This document shows, piece by piece, positions 1 to 9,006 of a DNA stretch of 64,000 nt (positions are counted from its first letter, which is position 1; every line of letters starts with the position of its first letter). Source of the DNA: Rheinheimera sp. 1928-s (GTDB lineage: Bacteria; Pseudomonadota; Gammaproteobacteria; Enterobacterales; Alteromonadaceae); NCBI RefSeq assembly GCF_029269265.1, contig NZ_JARIXP010000007.1, positions 62,001-126,000 on the forward strand. Direction: 5' to 3'. The notes beneath the pieces are model-generated. The model searched no databases, was not told the origin of the DNA, and worked only from the letters and a program-made list of their open reading frames with translations. The position numbers and the translations under genes were made by a program.

Positions 1-2
1 GC

Positions 3-74
3 CATTATCATCAGGACAGGCACTATCATAAAAAGCAAAAAAAACATAAACGCCATTATCATCGCCACCACTAA
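3..74 (+). CDS. C-terminal tail of a His/Lys-rich protein, cut by the window start
   Basis: From base 3 one frame stays open to a TAA at 72-74 and encodes 23 residues, about half of them His or Lys, with a HYHRHH-like end. Basic, His-rich ends of this kind occur on small exported proteins, and the next gene also encodes a small envelope protein rich in Gly, His and Lys. The start and all of the folded part lie outside the window, so function cannot be given. The composition bias makes a real reading frame likely but not certain. Confidence 0.4.
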   Translation, partial: HYHQDRHYHKKQKKHKRHYHRHH

Positions 75-153
75 ATCAACTTCAAGCCGCGATTGTACAA
101 TTGGCTGAATTGAAACTAAGCTAGCAGAGCTAGTTTAAATAAAAGGGAAAACA

Positions 154-342
154 ATGCGTATCTATTCAGCTTTAATTGTTACAGCAGTACTGATGTCAGG
201 TGTAACAGGCTGTGCAGTCAGAGGACCGAGTGTCACAGTAGAGCCACCTAAAGTGATCATTCCTGGGGTGGTCGTTGAAGGCCATGGTCATGGCAAGAAC
301 AAACATTGTCCGCCGGGCCAGGCGAAAAAAGGTAAGTGCTAG
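154..342 (+). CDS. Small lipoprotein with a His/Gly/Lys-rich C-terminus
   Basis: Product is 62 residues. It begins with a short signal peptide (charged start, hydrophobic stretch LIVTAVLMSG) and a lipobox-like VTGC, so it is probably lipid-anchored through Cys20. The mature part is Pro/Val-rich, then ends in GHGHGKNKH and CPPGQAKKGKC. This end is found in small hypothetical proteins of marine gammaproteobacteria; no function is known to me. A purine-rich AAAAGGGAAAA stretch precedes the ATG, and a strong terminator follows at about 383. The His and Cys residues could bind metal, but that is inference. Confidence 0.7.
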   Translation: MRIYSALIVTAVLMSGVTGCAVRGPSVTVEPPKVIIPGVVVEGHGHGKNKHCPPGQAKKGKC

Positions 343-382
343 TTTTGACTTTTTAATTTTTTAATTTGGCAGGAAGTGTGGA

Positions 383-428
383 AAGGCCAGAGCGGAGTGA
401 TTTCACAAAGCTCCGGCCTTTTTATTTT
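383..428 (+). terminator. Rho-independent terminator of the small lipoprotein gene
   Basis: AAGGCC-A-GAGC (383-393) pairs with GCTC-C-GGCCTT (410-420), an 11-bp stem with one mismatch, followed at once by TTTATTTT. No A-run precedes the stem, so it should act mainly on the plus strand. Confidence 0.8.
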
Positions 429-494
429 GTACCTTACACTGCCCTAACGAGGTCAGGTTCTGACACTCAACAGCATTGTCGTTGACTGCCGCTG

Positions 495-1448
495 TTAGGA
501 AGCGCGCTTTATGCTGAAACTGTAACTATGTTGTGGCAGCGGTGTCGCAACACCAGTCTGGTAAGTGTCGACCTGCATTATGCCTTTATCATTCAGGCTG
601 AAGACTCTGAACATAGGCGTATGTTTGGTCTCATCAGGAATTTTAGTGCGTTCCAACGCTGGAATATGTAAGTAATGCACCTGCCCTAGTTGCTTGGAGT
701 GCGCCACTCTGTCCATATCCATATGTAAATCACCTGAAATGACTGCAACCAGATTGGGCTGAGTTATCACGTCTGCAAAACCTGGATGATGAATACCTTT
801 TTCTGCATTTTCAGGATAAACCCCTGCCTGAGCGCCATGCACAATTAACAGCACTGCTTTGTTGTTTAAGCGTTTTAGCTCGCCAAGGATCCAGCTGATG
901 CCTTGATCATTAAAATCACGGCCATGGTCTGGAGACGCAAAAACCAGAGCTACTTCATCATACTCCAGCACATAACTGGGTGAGTCGATCGTCACTTTGC
1001 CCTGGTTCCACAGATTAGCAAACTGCATAAAACGCTCTACTGTGCTGCCATGTTCTTCATTACCCATAATAGGATAAAACGGCAGTTTCAACTGTTGCAG
1101 TACTGGAGTTGCGTTTTCATACTGGATTTGAGTGCCCTTGTGCGCAATATCGCCCACCCCAACCACAAAACTCAGCTTCAGAGGTTCTGTCAGTTGATTC
1201 ACATCGGCTACAGCTGCAGCCAGGTTTGGAAACTGGGGTTCAGGTTTAGGTTCAGCATCACCCAATACAGCAAAAGCCAGCACTACGGAGCCCGCTTCTG
1301 CTGGTGTTGCTGCAACTGGTGCAGTCACTGGAGCTACTTGTGCCTGTGGGCTTGATTGTTTTGGCTCAGTTGGTGAATCTGCCGGAGAGCAGGCACTCAG
1401 CAACACGCTGAGTACCAGAGGTACAAAAAGGCTGAAACTGGTTTTCAT
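495..1448 (-). CDS. Calcineurin-like metallophosphoesterase lipoprotein
   Basis: The 317-residue product is a putative metal-dependent phosphoesterase. It starts with a lipoprotein signal (MKTSFSLFVPLVLSVLLSAC; lipobox LSAC), followed by a Ser/Pro/Ala-rich linker. Metallophosphoesterase motifs appear in order: LGDAE near the domain start, VGDIAHKG, MGNEEHG (the usual GNHE is GNEE), LLIVHGAQ and SGDLHMD near residue 245. An ATG 15 bases further upstream is in frame, but the ATG at 1448 has AGGA before it and yields a clean signal peptide. It lies 25 bases after the AraC-type gene and is probably cotranscribed with it. The substrate is unknown; the altered GNHE motif may affect activity. Confidence 0.8.
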   Translation of the reverse strand: MKTSFSLFVPLVLSVLLSACSPADSPTEPKQSSPQAQVAPVTAPVAATPAEAGSVVLAFAVLGDAEPKPEPQFPNLAAAVADVNQLTEPLKLSFVVGVGDIAHKGTQIQYENATPVLQQLKLPFYPIMGNEEHGSTVERFMQFANLWNQGKVTIDSPSYVLEYDEVALVFASPDHGRDFNDQGISWILGELKRLNNKAVLLIVHGAQAGVYPENAEKGIHHPGFADVITQPNLVAVISGDLHMDMDRVAHSKQLGQVHYLHIPALERTKIPDETKHTPMFRVFSLNDKGIMQVDTYQTGVATPLPQHSYSFSIKRAS

Positions 1449-1473
1449 AGATAGTCCTGTCAAACGTTGCGGG

Positions 1474-2505
1474 TTAATTAAAATGGAACATGCCTTTAAA
1501 ACTGCTGGGAATTAATCCTGTCCAGCGCTTAAAAGCACGACGAAAGTTGTGTTCATCTGAATAGCCCAGCTTTAGGGCCAATTGGCGGTTTGAATACTGG
1601 CCTTGTTGCAGTAAATTGCGGGCAGCGTCACGACGCACTTCATCTATTAAACGGGCAAAATTAGTGTCATGCCGACTGAGCAAACGTTTAAGTGCGCTAT
1701 TGCTCAGCCCTAAAGCCAAAGCCACCTGCTCCTGACTTAACAACTGAGGTAAAGCGCGCTGTTGCAACCGACAAATACTTTCCAGTATTCCTCGTTGTTT
1801 TATCAACACATGGTTCAGCTGACGGCAGGTTCGTCTGGCCGCTTTAAATTGATCCGCGTCGGCATCACTAAAAGCCTGCTGCCACAGGGGTAATGGAATA
1901 CGTAAAGTGTCGCAGGGCTGATTGACACTCAGCTCACAGCCCCATTGCAACTGATACTGCAATTGGTGTTCAGCGCAAGCCTGCTGTAACTGCACACTCA
2001 CACCGGTCAAAGACCCCAGTTGCTGCTTAATCAGGCTAAGCAACAGCGAACATAAAATGGTCAACATAAATGGCCGCTGCGACGCTAAACCCAATGCTGC
2101 TTTAAACTCAATCACCAGGTGGTCATTTTGCTGGTAAAGCCTGGCATAAAAGCCTGGAAACAACTGGTGACGGAAGTAATACAAATGACAGAGCGCCTGC
2201 TTCAGGTTTTTTGCGTACTGCAAACTTTGGCAAACCGCAATATAACGGCTGTTCAGCATAGCGCTGCCCAATAAAAAAGGCAGCTCTGGGCTTTTTAGCT
2301 GATGCTGGCAATTGTGCAGCAGTTTCAGCCAATCTGCATGGTGCAGTCGTCCATGCGGCCTTTGTAAGTCCTGCTCAAAAATACCAGTGCCACTCAATAA
2401 CTTATGCAGTTCAACTCCACGACGCTGAGCTAAAGCCAGCAACTCTGTACTGCCATGTTGCAGCAACAGAATTTTGTCGTGAGAATCAAAGTGGCGTGCT
2501 GGCAT
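1474..2505 (-). CDS. AraC-family transcriptional regulator
   Basis: The 343-residue protein has an N-terminal Arabinose_bd-like sensing domain (about residues 20-200, containing a GTGIF...HADWLKLL-type segment) and a C-terminal AraC DNA-binding domain with two helix-turn-helices (about 258-282 and 305-330, the second ending in RRAFKRWTG). The layout matches OruR/ArgR-like AraC regulators that sense a small molecule. Its ATG shares one base with the TGA of the upstream GGDEF-like gene (TGATG), which suggests translational coupling; the phosphoesterase gene follows 25 bases downstream. The three genes probably form one operon. The effector and targets are unknown. Confidence 0.85.
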   Translation of the reverse strand: MPARHFDSHDKILLLQHGSTELLALAQRRGVELHKLLSGTGIFEQDLQRPHGRLHHADWLKLLHNCQHQLKSPELPFLLGSAMLNSRYIAVCQSLQYAKNLKQALCHLYYFRHQLFPGFYARLYQQNDHLVIEFKAALGLASQRPFMLTILCSLLLSLIKQQLGSLTGVSVQLQQACAEHQLQYQLQWGCELSVNQPCDTLRIPLPLWQQAFSDADADQFKAARRTCRQLNHVLIKQRGILESICRLQQRALPQLLSQEQVALALGLSNSALKRLLSRHDTNFARLIDEVRRDAARNLLQQGQYSNRQLALKLGYSDEHNFRRAFKRWTGLIPSSFKGMFHFN

Positions 2506-3404
2506 CAGACAGGCTGCAATCTGAATTCAGTGCTCTGTTTAGCAGCGACCAAGATCGAAAGCGCAGCTTTAAGCGTGGCAGAGGCCGAATCCTGACTCAC
2601 TTGCATAGCGGCCATAGTCAGCTCAGGTCTGCCTTCTGCATCCGTCAGTTGCTGCACCTGCTGTTGCAAATGCTGAGCTATGATCTGAGCTGCAGCTTCA
2701 GCTGTATCGGGTAAAACTGCGACAAAACAATCTCCGCTGTAGCGACAAACCACATCACTGTGGCGTAACTGACTTAGCAGCAACTCACTCAACTGGCTCA
2801 GATAATGATCACCTGCAGCTATGCCATGACGTCGGTTAAAATCGGCGAAGTTGTGAATATCCAGCACTAACAGGCTTAATGGCTGACGCTGGCTCTGATG
2901 CAATTCAACTTCCCTTTGCAACACAGCCAGTAAATACTCAGCGCCATACAGCTGAGTTAAAGGGTCAATTAATTCATGATTGCGTAAAAACAGCTCCCGT
3001 CCACGCAATTGCCTATTGATAGCCCGCTGTTCCCGGTGCCAGCCAATCAAACCATAAGTGAGTACCAGCATGCCAATAGGCGCAGGCAAAGATTCCAGCC
3101 AGCTCATCAGCCGGATTTCTTCCGGGTATTGAATAAACTCATCCAGTAAATCCAGAAAGTACGAGTACACCAGCAATAAGCTGCCGTAATACAGCCACTC
3201 TGTCACCCGCCCTGCCGGGCGGCTGCTGATAATCAGCCCCAGCCAGCCACAAGCCACCAGCAAGGTCGTACCTTCCCCCAGCACATCCACCCAGTCAAAT
3301 TCATGGCTTTGTTTGGCATAACCACAAAAAAGTGCCAGCAGAAAACCGCTAAGCAAAAGCAGCAGGCTGCATATTAATTTATAGCGATGTTGGCGCCACG
3401 TCAT
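2505..3404 (-). CDS. Membrane protein with a degenerate GGDEF domain
   Basis: The predicted product has about four hydrophobic helices in its first 125 residues and a GGDEF-like domain in its C-terminal half. The fold is recognisable (LSLLVLDIHNFADFN, then HGIAAGDHYL), but the signature is Y-SGDCF rather than GGDEF, so diguanylate cyclase activity is doubtful. It may instead bind nucleotide or act by protein contact. Start choice is uncertain: a TTG at 3452 and an ATG at 3431 are in frame, but the ATG at 3404 leaves only a short basic N-terminus before the first membrane helix. It is the first gene of the three-gene operon with the AraC regulator and the phosphoesterase. Confidence 0.75.
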   Translation of the reverse strand: MTWRQHRYKLICSLLLLLSGFLLALFCGYAKQSHEFDWVDVLGEGTTLLVACGWLGLIISSRPAGRVTEWLYYGSLLLVYSYFLDLLDEFIQYPEEIRLMSWLESLPAPIGMLVLTYGLIGWHREQRAINRQLRGRELFLRNHELIDPLTQLYGAEYLLAVLQREVELHQSQRQPLSLLVLDIHNFADFNRRHGIAAGDHYLSQLSELLLSQLRHSDVVCRYSGDCFVAVLPDTAEAAAQIIAQHLQQQVQQLTDAEGRPELTMAAMQVSQDSASATLKAALSILVAAKQSTEFRLQPV

Positions 3405-3602
3405 ACTCAGGTCCAGGCAAATAAAAACCATTTTGCGGTTGGCGCATGACAATCACATGACAAAGTACGGCATAGACAGCAGCAGATTGAGCGGTAAAGA
3501 CCCGGGTCAGCAGCGCTCAAGCAAACAGGTTCAGAAGCGGTGTTTTGTCACAGAGCAACGGCACACTGGCTCACAGTTCTAATAAGCACACTGAGAGCAC
3601 AC

Positions 3603-6356
3603 ATGAAACTTAACTATCGCCCAAACCTGTTGGCCTGCGCCGTAACACTGGCTTGTAGCACATTATCTATGGCACTGCTGGCAGATGCGGATGTACAAGG
3701 CCGGATCACGGATAACCGTAATAGTCTGCTGACTGGCGCTGAAGTCAGTATCCCGGAATTAAAACTACGCCGCACTACAGGTGCAGATGGCAGCTTTCAT
3801 TTCAACCAGTTGCCATCCGGTACCTATACTCTGCTGATCAATTACCTCGGCGCAGCTCCGGAAAAAAGAGTACTGGTGGTTGCGGATACTCATCAGCGCC
3901 TGGGTGATATCAAACTGCTTTCAGCCGACAATTCTGTTGAGCATATAGAAGTGGTCGGTCAGTCTGGTGCTATCAGCAAAGCGTTAAACCGCCAACGTAA
4001 CGCCAATGGCATTGTGACAGTGGCAAGTACGGATGAAATGGGCCAGTTCCCGGACAGTAACGTCAGTGAAGCACTGCAACGTCTGGCAGGTTTATCTGTA
4101 GAGCGGGATCAGGGCGAAGGCCGTTTTGTGCGGGTTCGGGGGTTAGCACCAGACTACAATGCAGTGACTTACAACGGCACTCAACTGGCAGCGCCTGAAG
4201 CAGGTCGCCGTGCTGTAGCTTTGGACGTCATTCCTTCTGACTTACTTGAGTCAGTGGAAGTGAATAAAACTTTGACTCCGGATATGCCTGCAGGCTCTTT
4301 GGGTGGCACAGTAGAAATCAAAAGTTTATCTGCCTTTGATCGCAGCAACGACTTTTATTCCGCCACTGTAGAAGCAGGCCATAACGAGTTGCAGAGCAAA
4401 ACCAGCCCTAAAGTGTCTGGTGTGATCAGCAAGATTATGGATTTAGGTGGCGAAACGGACGTCTTTGGTGTGGCTTTGGCTGCCAGTTTTGCTGAACGTA
4501 AGTTTGGCTCTGAAAACGTTGAAACAGGTGGCAACTGGGACTTTGAAGAAGGCCTGGAAGAATTTGAGTTAAGGGATTACAGCATCAGCCGTGAGCGTTT
4601 GGGTGTGGCACTGAATCTGGACTACAGACCAGGCAATAACAACGACTATTACCTGCGCACTCTGTACAGCCGCTTTAGCGATACAGAAGAACGTCAGGGC
4701 ATGATCGTTGAACTGGCCGATCCGCTTTTTGCCGGCGATACAGGTGAAGCAGCGCTGATCCGTTCCTTAAAACAACGGGAAGAAACTCAGAGTATCAGTG
4801 CTTTTGTACTGGGTACTAAACAGACGTCAGGCAACTGGGAATGGCAACTGGAAGCCGGTGCCAGCAAAGCAGATGAAGATACGCCATTTAATATTGGCGC
4901 TGCCGACTTTGAGCAGGAGTTTGACGAAGGCGTAGGCTACAGCGGCAGCACTATTTTACGACTAACAGCTCCAGCAGAAGCTTATTTGGCCGATGGCTAT
5001 GAGTTAAAAGAAGTCGAAATGGGCGACACTTATGCCAAAGAGACTGAACGTAATGTCAAATTTGACCTGAGCCGCGAATTTACTCAAAGCCAGGGCAGCA
5101 TGATCCTCAAAAGCGGTGCTAAATTCAGCCAGCGCGAAAAAACAGCAGATGAAGACATCTGGATGTTTGAAGATTTTGAAGATTTAGGTGTCAGTGCACT
5201 GAGCATGGCCGATTATTCGGGCGGACAGGTAGATTATGGCCTGGGCTCTATGGGACAGGCCGTCAACAGCAATGACATCTATCAGCTAGTGAACAGCCTG
5301 AACCGTGATGATTTTGTGGATGAAGTTGAATCACAAATTAATGACTACCAGGTGGATGAAGATATCAGCGCGGCCTATTTGATGGCACAGTGGGAACGCG
5401 ATAACTGGCAGCTGATCACTGGTGTGCGTTATGAACATGAAAAACGCGATGCTCTCGGCAGCCGTTATGACGCCATCAACGAAAGCTTCAGTGCCAATCA
5501 GGTAAAAAATTCTGAAGGTTACTGGTTACCGGCCGTAGTGGCACGTTATAACCTGTCGGAGCAAAGTATAGTCCGCGCTGCCTTCAGTACAGGTTTGGTA
5601 CGCCCTAACTTTGAACAACTGTCACCCGCCTTTTTATTGGAAGAAGATGACGACGAGCTGGAAGCGGCTTTTGGTAACCCTGAATTAGAAGCTCTGACAT
5701 CAAACAATTTTGACCTGGGTATTGAGCACTACGCAGATAAACTGGGTGTATTGTCTGCCATGTTATTTTACAAACAAATTGACAACTTCATCTACGAGGC
5801 CGATCTGGCTGGCCGTGGTGAATACGCCGATTTTGCTGTGGCAGAAACCTATGTCAACGGCGGTAAAGCAGATTTATATGGTATCGAACTGAACGCTGTG
5901 CATAAGGTTTCAGGTTTTGGCAACTGGCTGGATAACCTGCTGTTGTCAACCAACCTGACGCTGACGGATTCAGCCGCCGATATTGAATGGTTTGATGATG
6001 GTACTTTATTCAGTCGTGAAGTGGCCTTACCCAGCCAGTCCGATAAAACAGCGAACCTCAGCCTGGGTTATGAAACCGACGTAGTGAGCCTGCGCCTGGC
6101 TGCGAACTATAAATCTGATTATCTGGCTGAAGTGGGTGATATCACGGACAAAGAGTACGACGTGCACGCTGATGATCATATGCAGGTTGATTTCACCAGC
6201 AAATGGACAGTGCAACCAGGCATGCAGCTTTACTTTAATGTCGTCAACGTCAATGACGAACCTTATTACGCGTACACAGGGCGTAAGCCTTATAACTTCC
6301 AGTATGAGCAATATGGCCGCACCTTTGTGCTGGGTCTGCAAATCACCAACTGGTAA
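3603..6356 (+). CDS. TonB-dependent receptor with N-terminal carboxypeptidase-regulatory-like domain
   Basis: The 917-residue outer-membrane receptor has a signal peptide (about 1-29), a carboxypeptidase regulatory-like beta domain (30-115; VQGRITDNRN, then TTGADGSFHFNQLPSGTYTL), a plug (about 130-235; VSEALQRLAGLSVER, VRVRGLAPDYNAVTYNG) and a beta-barrel ending in aromatic residues (FVLGLQITNW). This is the TonB-dependent receptor type common in Xanthomonas, Caulobacter and Alteromonadales for polymer or sugar-phosphate uptake. An earlier in-frame start at 3540 exists, but the ATG at 3603 begins a normal signal peptide. The phytase gene follows after 14 bases, so uptake of phytate or its breakdown products is a reasonable inference. 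Confidence 0.9.
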   Translation: MKLNYRPNLLACAVTLACSTLSMALLADADVQGRITDNRNSLLTGAEVSIPELKLRRTTGADGSFHFNQLPSGTYTLLINYLGAAPEKRVLVVADTHQRLGDIKLLSADNSVEHIEVVGQSGAISKALNRQRNANGIVTVASTDEMGQFPDSNVSEALQRLAGLSVERDQGEGRFVRVRGLAPDYNAVTYNGTQLAAPEAGRRAVALDVIPSDLLESVEVNKTLTPDMPAGSLGGTVEIKSLSAFDRSNDFYSATVEAGHNELQSKTSPKVSGVISKIMDLGGETDVFGVALAASFAERKFGSENVETGGNWDFEEGLEEFELRDYSISRERLGVALNLDYRPGNNNDYYLRTLYSRFSDTEERQGMIVELADPLFAGDTGEAALIRSLKQREETQSISAFVLGTKQTSGNWEWQLEAGASKADEDTPFNIGAADFEQEFDEGVGYSGSTILRLTAPAEAYLADGYELKEVEMGDTYAKETERNVKFDLSREFTQSQGSMILKSGAKFSQREKTADEDIWMFEDFEDLGVSALSMADYSGGQVDYGLGSMGQAVNSNDIYQLVNSLNRDDFVDEVESQINDYQVDEDISAAYLMAQWERDNWQLITGVRYEHEKRDALGSRYDAINESFSANQVKNSEGYWLPAVVARYNLSEQSIVRAAFSTGLVRPNFEQLSPAFLLEEDDDELEAAFGNPELEALTSNNFDLGIEHYADKLGVLSAMLFYKQIDNFIYEADLAGRGEYADFAVAETYVNGGKADLYGIELNAVHKVSGFGNWLDNLLLSTNLTLTDSAADIEWFDDGTLFSREVALPSQSDKTANLSLGYETDVVSLRLAANYKSDYLAEVGDITDKEYDVHADDHMQVDFTSKWTVQPGMQLYFNVVNVNDEPYYAYTGRKPYNFQYEQYGRTFVLGLQITNW

Positions 6357-6370
6357 GTAAGGAAAACAGC

Positions 6371-8317
6371 ATGATATCGACTACAGATTTTTTTAAACTC
6401 AGCATCATCACTCTGGCGCTGACCACTGTACTGAGCGCCTGTCAGGCGGATAAAGCCCAGCAGCAAGTTGCAACATCAGTTTCTGCTGCAACAGCGCTGA
6501 ACATCAAAGCCAGCCATTACCAACAGGTACAAGTTGCAGGTGCTGAGTATCAGCTATTCACTGATGATCAGGGCTTACAGATCAAGCTGGGCGAGAGCCA
6601 ACACAGCAGTTACAGCGGCAGCTTTAACCGTCTGACCTTGCAGTCACTTTCAGCAGACAGTCTGCTGGTCGCAGCAATGGACAGCAACGACAACAGCTTG
6701 TACTTATGGCGTTTTTCACCAACGGAACAAAAGCCTTTAGTGCTGATAAGACAGCAACTGATCAGCAGCAGAGTGGTTGAAGACTTGTGTTTTTATCAGA
6801 GCCACGAAAATCAGCAATTGAGCTTATTTTTACTGGGTGGCCGCGGTGGTGCTGACCAATTATTGCTGCAACAGCAGCAAGAGTGGTTGGCCGAGCCTCT
6901 GGTGATACGGGAACTGAATGTACCTTATGACAGCAAAGCTTGTGCTGTGGATCAGCACACTGCTGCGCTTTATATCTCTGAAGCAGACAGAGCCATCTGG
7001 TCTTATCAGGCAGAACCAGAAGCAGATGAAGGCCGCAGTTTAGTTCAGGTTAATCAGCCATTTGGTCAGCTGCAAGGCGAAATTATGGCATTGCAAGTGC
7101 TGCCAGACAGTAGCCTGCTGGCGCTGGAAGAAGAACCGGCCAGACTGCTGCATATCAGCAGCAAAGGTGAAGTGATAAGCCAAAACGCTGTTCCGGCCTT
7201 TAGTGCCGCCAGTGGCTTATCTGTCAGAGTGCAAGCCAACAGCACAACAGCCTATATCAGCAATGAAGATGCAGATGCGGTGCAACCTCTGACACTGCAG
7301 GAAACCATGACTAGTGTTGTAGTCACAAAACCAGCCATGGTACAGGTAAAACCAACGCTGCAAACCGAAGCGGCCAGCCAACGTGGTGATGTGATGGATG
7401 ACCCTGCGGTATGGCATCATCCTTCCCAACCAGAGCTGAGCCTGATCCTCGGCACCGACAAACGCGCTGGCCTTGATGTGTACAGTATGCAAGGCAAGCG
7501 AGTGCAACAACTGGCCGTCGGACGTTTAAATAATGTGGATGTGCGTTACAACTTAAGCTGGCAAGGCAAAAAACATGACATCGCCGCAGCCAGTTTACGC
7601 GATGACAACAGCCTGCAACTTTTTGCTATTGATCAGCAAGGGAAGTTACATAATGCCGGTAAAGTGCCAACCTCAATGCAAGATATTTATGGCCTGTGCA
7701 TGTACCAGGATGCCAAAACTGGCACCCCTTACGTTTTTGTTAATGATAAATCCGGCTTAATTGAGCAATACCGCATCGACAGCAATGGCACAAACTGGCA
7801 AGGCACTTTAGTGCGTTCTTTACAGGTGCCAAGTCAGCCTGAAGGCTGTGTTGCCGATGACAAGCGCGGTATTTTATTTGTTGGCGAAGAAGATGAAGGA
7901 GTATGGCGTTTTGCAGCAGGTGCAGAAGCCGACAGCAAAGGTGAAAAAATCATACTGGTGGATGGCAAACGTCTGGTCGATGACGTAGAAGGCATAGCGC
8001 TGGCTGAACATAATGGCGCCAGCTATCTGGTGGTGTCCAGTCAGGGCAATGACAGCTATGTGATTTACGATGCAACAGCACCTTACACTGAACGTCTGAG
8101 ATTCAGAGTGACCACAAATCCTCAATTGGGCATAGATGGCGCTTCTGAAACCGATGGTCTTGAAGTCACAACCCGCTCTTTAGGCCCTGGTTTTGAACAA
8201 GGCGCTTTGATCGTGCAGGATGGCCGCAACCGGATGCCGGAAGCAGGCCAGAATATGAAACTGGTGCCATGGCAGAGCTTGCTGCAAGAGTTGCAGAACC
8301 AGAGTCAAAGTAAATAG
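6371..8317 (+). CDS. Beta-propeller 3-phytase, dual-domain, lipoprotein
   Basis: The 648-residue protein begins with a lipoprotein signal (lipobox LSAC, Cys24). Residues about 330-640 match a beta-propeller phytase (BPP): DDPAVWHHP, LGTDKRAGLDVY, RLNNVDVRY, YGLCMYQ, PEGCVADD, FVGEEDEGVWRF, DVEGIAL, VSSQGNDSY, ETDGLEV. These acidic loops bind the calcium ions and phosphate groups in known BPPs, which release phosphate from phytate. Residues about 30-320 form a second, weaker propeller repeat, as in tandem BPPs where only the C-terminal domain is fully active. AAGGAAA lies before the ATG. The adjacent TonB receptor matches a known phytate-utilisation arrangement in this bacterial group. Confidence 0.92.
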   Translation: MISTTDFFKLSIITLALTTVLSACQADKAQQQVATSVSAATALNIKASHYQQVQVAGAEYQLFTDDQGLQIKLGESQHSSYSGSFNRLTLQSLSADSLLVAAMDSNDNSLYLWRFSPTEQKPLVLIRQQLISSRVVEDLCFYQSHENQQLSLFLLGGRGGADQLLLQQQQEWLAEPLVIRELNVPYDSKACAVDQHTAALYISEADRAIWSYQAEPEADEGRSLVQVNQPFGQLQGEIMALQVLPDSSLLALEEEPARLLHISSKGEVISQNAVPAFSAASGLSVRVQANSTTAYISNEDADAVQPLTLQETMTSVVVTKPAMVQVKPTLQTEAASQRGDVMDDPAVWHHPSQPELSLILGTDKRAGLDVYSMQGKRVQQLAVGRLNNVDVRYNLSWQGKKHDIAAASLRDDNSLQLFAIDQQGKLHNAGKVPTSMQDIYGLCMYQDAKTGTPYVFVNDKSGLIEQYRIDSNGTNWQGTLVRSLQVPSQPEGCVADDKRGILFVGEEDEGVWRFAAGAEADSKGEKIILVDGKRLVDDVEGIALAEHNGASYLVVSSQGNDSYVIYDATAPYTERLRFRVTTNPQLGIDGASETDGLEVTTRSLGPGFEQGALIVQDGRNRMPEAGQNMKLVPWQSLLQELQNQSQSK

Positions 8318-8377
8318 CACTAAAATAAAGAGTGCCGAAATGAAATATCTTCTTTACGGCTTACTATAAAAAGCAGC

Positions 8378-8418
8378 AAGGCGACTGGTTTAGCTCAAAA
8401 AAGCCAGTCGCTTTTTTA
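8378..8418 (+). terminator. Rho-independent terminator after the phytase gene
   Basis: GCGACTGG (8381-8388) pairs with CCAGTCGC (8404-8411), and the stem extends on both sides; it is followed by TTTTTT. It closes the receptor-phytase operon. Confidence 0.85.
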
Positions 8419-8598
8419 TTTTTCATAGCGTTCAGACACAACTGTTTTTGCCCGGCTTTATCACCCCTACAGCTTATGCCTTTTATCCGTTACTCTGCTG
8501 AACTGGTTTTATCAGGAAAATATCGTTTATTTATTGCGCTTTTAGCTAAATCACGACATGCTTAAGTCAAGTAAATGCCCCAAGCAAGGATGTTGCGC

Positions 8599-8991
8599 AT
8601 GACTATAGATCAATCCTCTATACTGATCGTCGATGACGTCAGTTCTGTTCGTTATTTCTTAAATCAAAATTTGCGCATTATGGGTGCCGAAAAAGTGGCA
8701 GAAGCCAGCACAGGGCAACAAGCCTTGATGGCTATCAGCACTGATCATCCTGATGTGATTTTTCTGGATATTGAATTACCGGACAGTAACGGCCATGAGC
8801 TGTTAAGCCGTATTAAAGCTTTAGAACCCAAGTGCCATGTGGTCATTATGTCTGCACACAGCACTGTGGAAAATGTAAAACGCAGTGTCGAAGGAGGGGC
8901 CAGTGGATTTATGGCCAAACCTTTTACCCCGCAAAAAATTCAGGCAACGATGAATCGTATCTGCAATCTGCCCCAAGCCCAATCCGCTTAA
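8599..8991 (+). CDS. Single-domain response regulator (CheY-like receiver)
   Basis: The 130-residue protein is a lone receiver domain: acidic pair VDD, phosphoacceptor Asp in FLDIELP, Ser of MSAH at the switch Thr/Ser position, and Lys in AKPF. It has no output domain, so it presumably acts by protein contact. An in-frame ATG at 8575 exists, but the ATG at 8599 has AAGGA eight bases upstream and fits the family start. No histidine kinase is adjacent. The 3-prime end overlaps the convergent HopJ-family gene by four bases. Confidence 0.88.
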   Translation: MTIDQSSILIVDDVSSVRYFLNQNLRIMGAEKVAEASTGQQALMAISTDHPDVIFLDIELPDSNGHELLSRIKALEPKCHVVIMSAHSTVENVKRSVEGGASGFMAKPFTPQKIQATMNRICNLPQAQSA

Positions 8992-9006
8992 ACGGATTTT
9001 GGGCTT
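8975..9006. other. Hairpin spanning the overlapping 3-prime ends of two convergent genes
   Basis: AAGCCCAATCCG (8975-8986) pairs with CGGATT-TT-GGGCTT (8993-9006), with a two-base bulge. Both stop codons lie in the loop. No T-run follows in either direction, so it is a possible 3-prime stabiliser rather than a classical terminator. Confidence 0.5.

Noticed and set aside
3453..3602. PhoB box upstream of the TonB receptor-phytase operon
   Set aside because: TTTTGTCAC near 3543 matches half a Pho box, but no second repeat is at the right distance.
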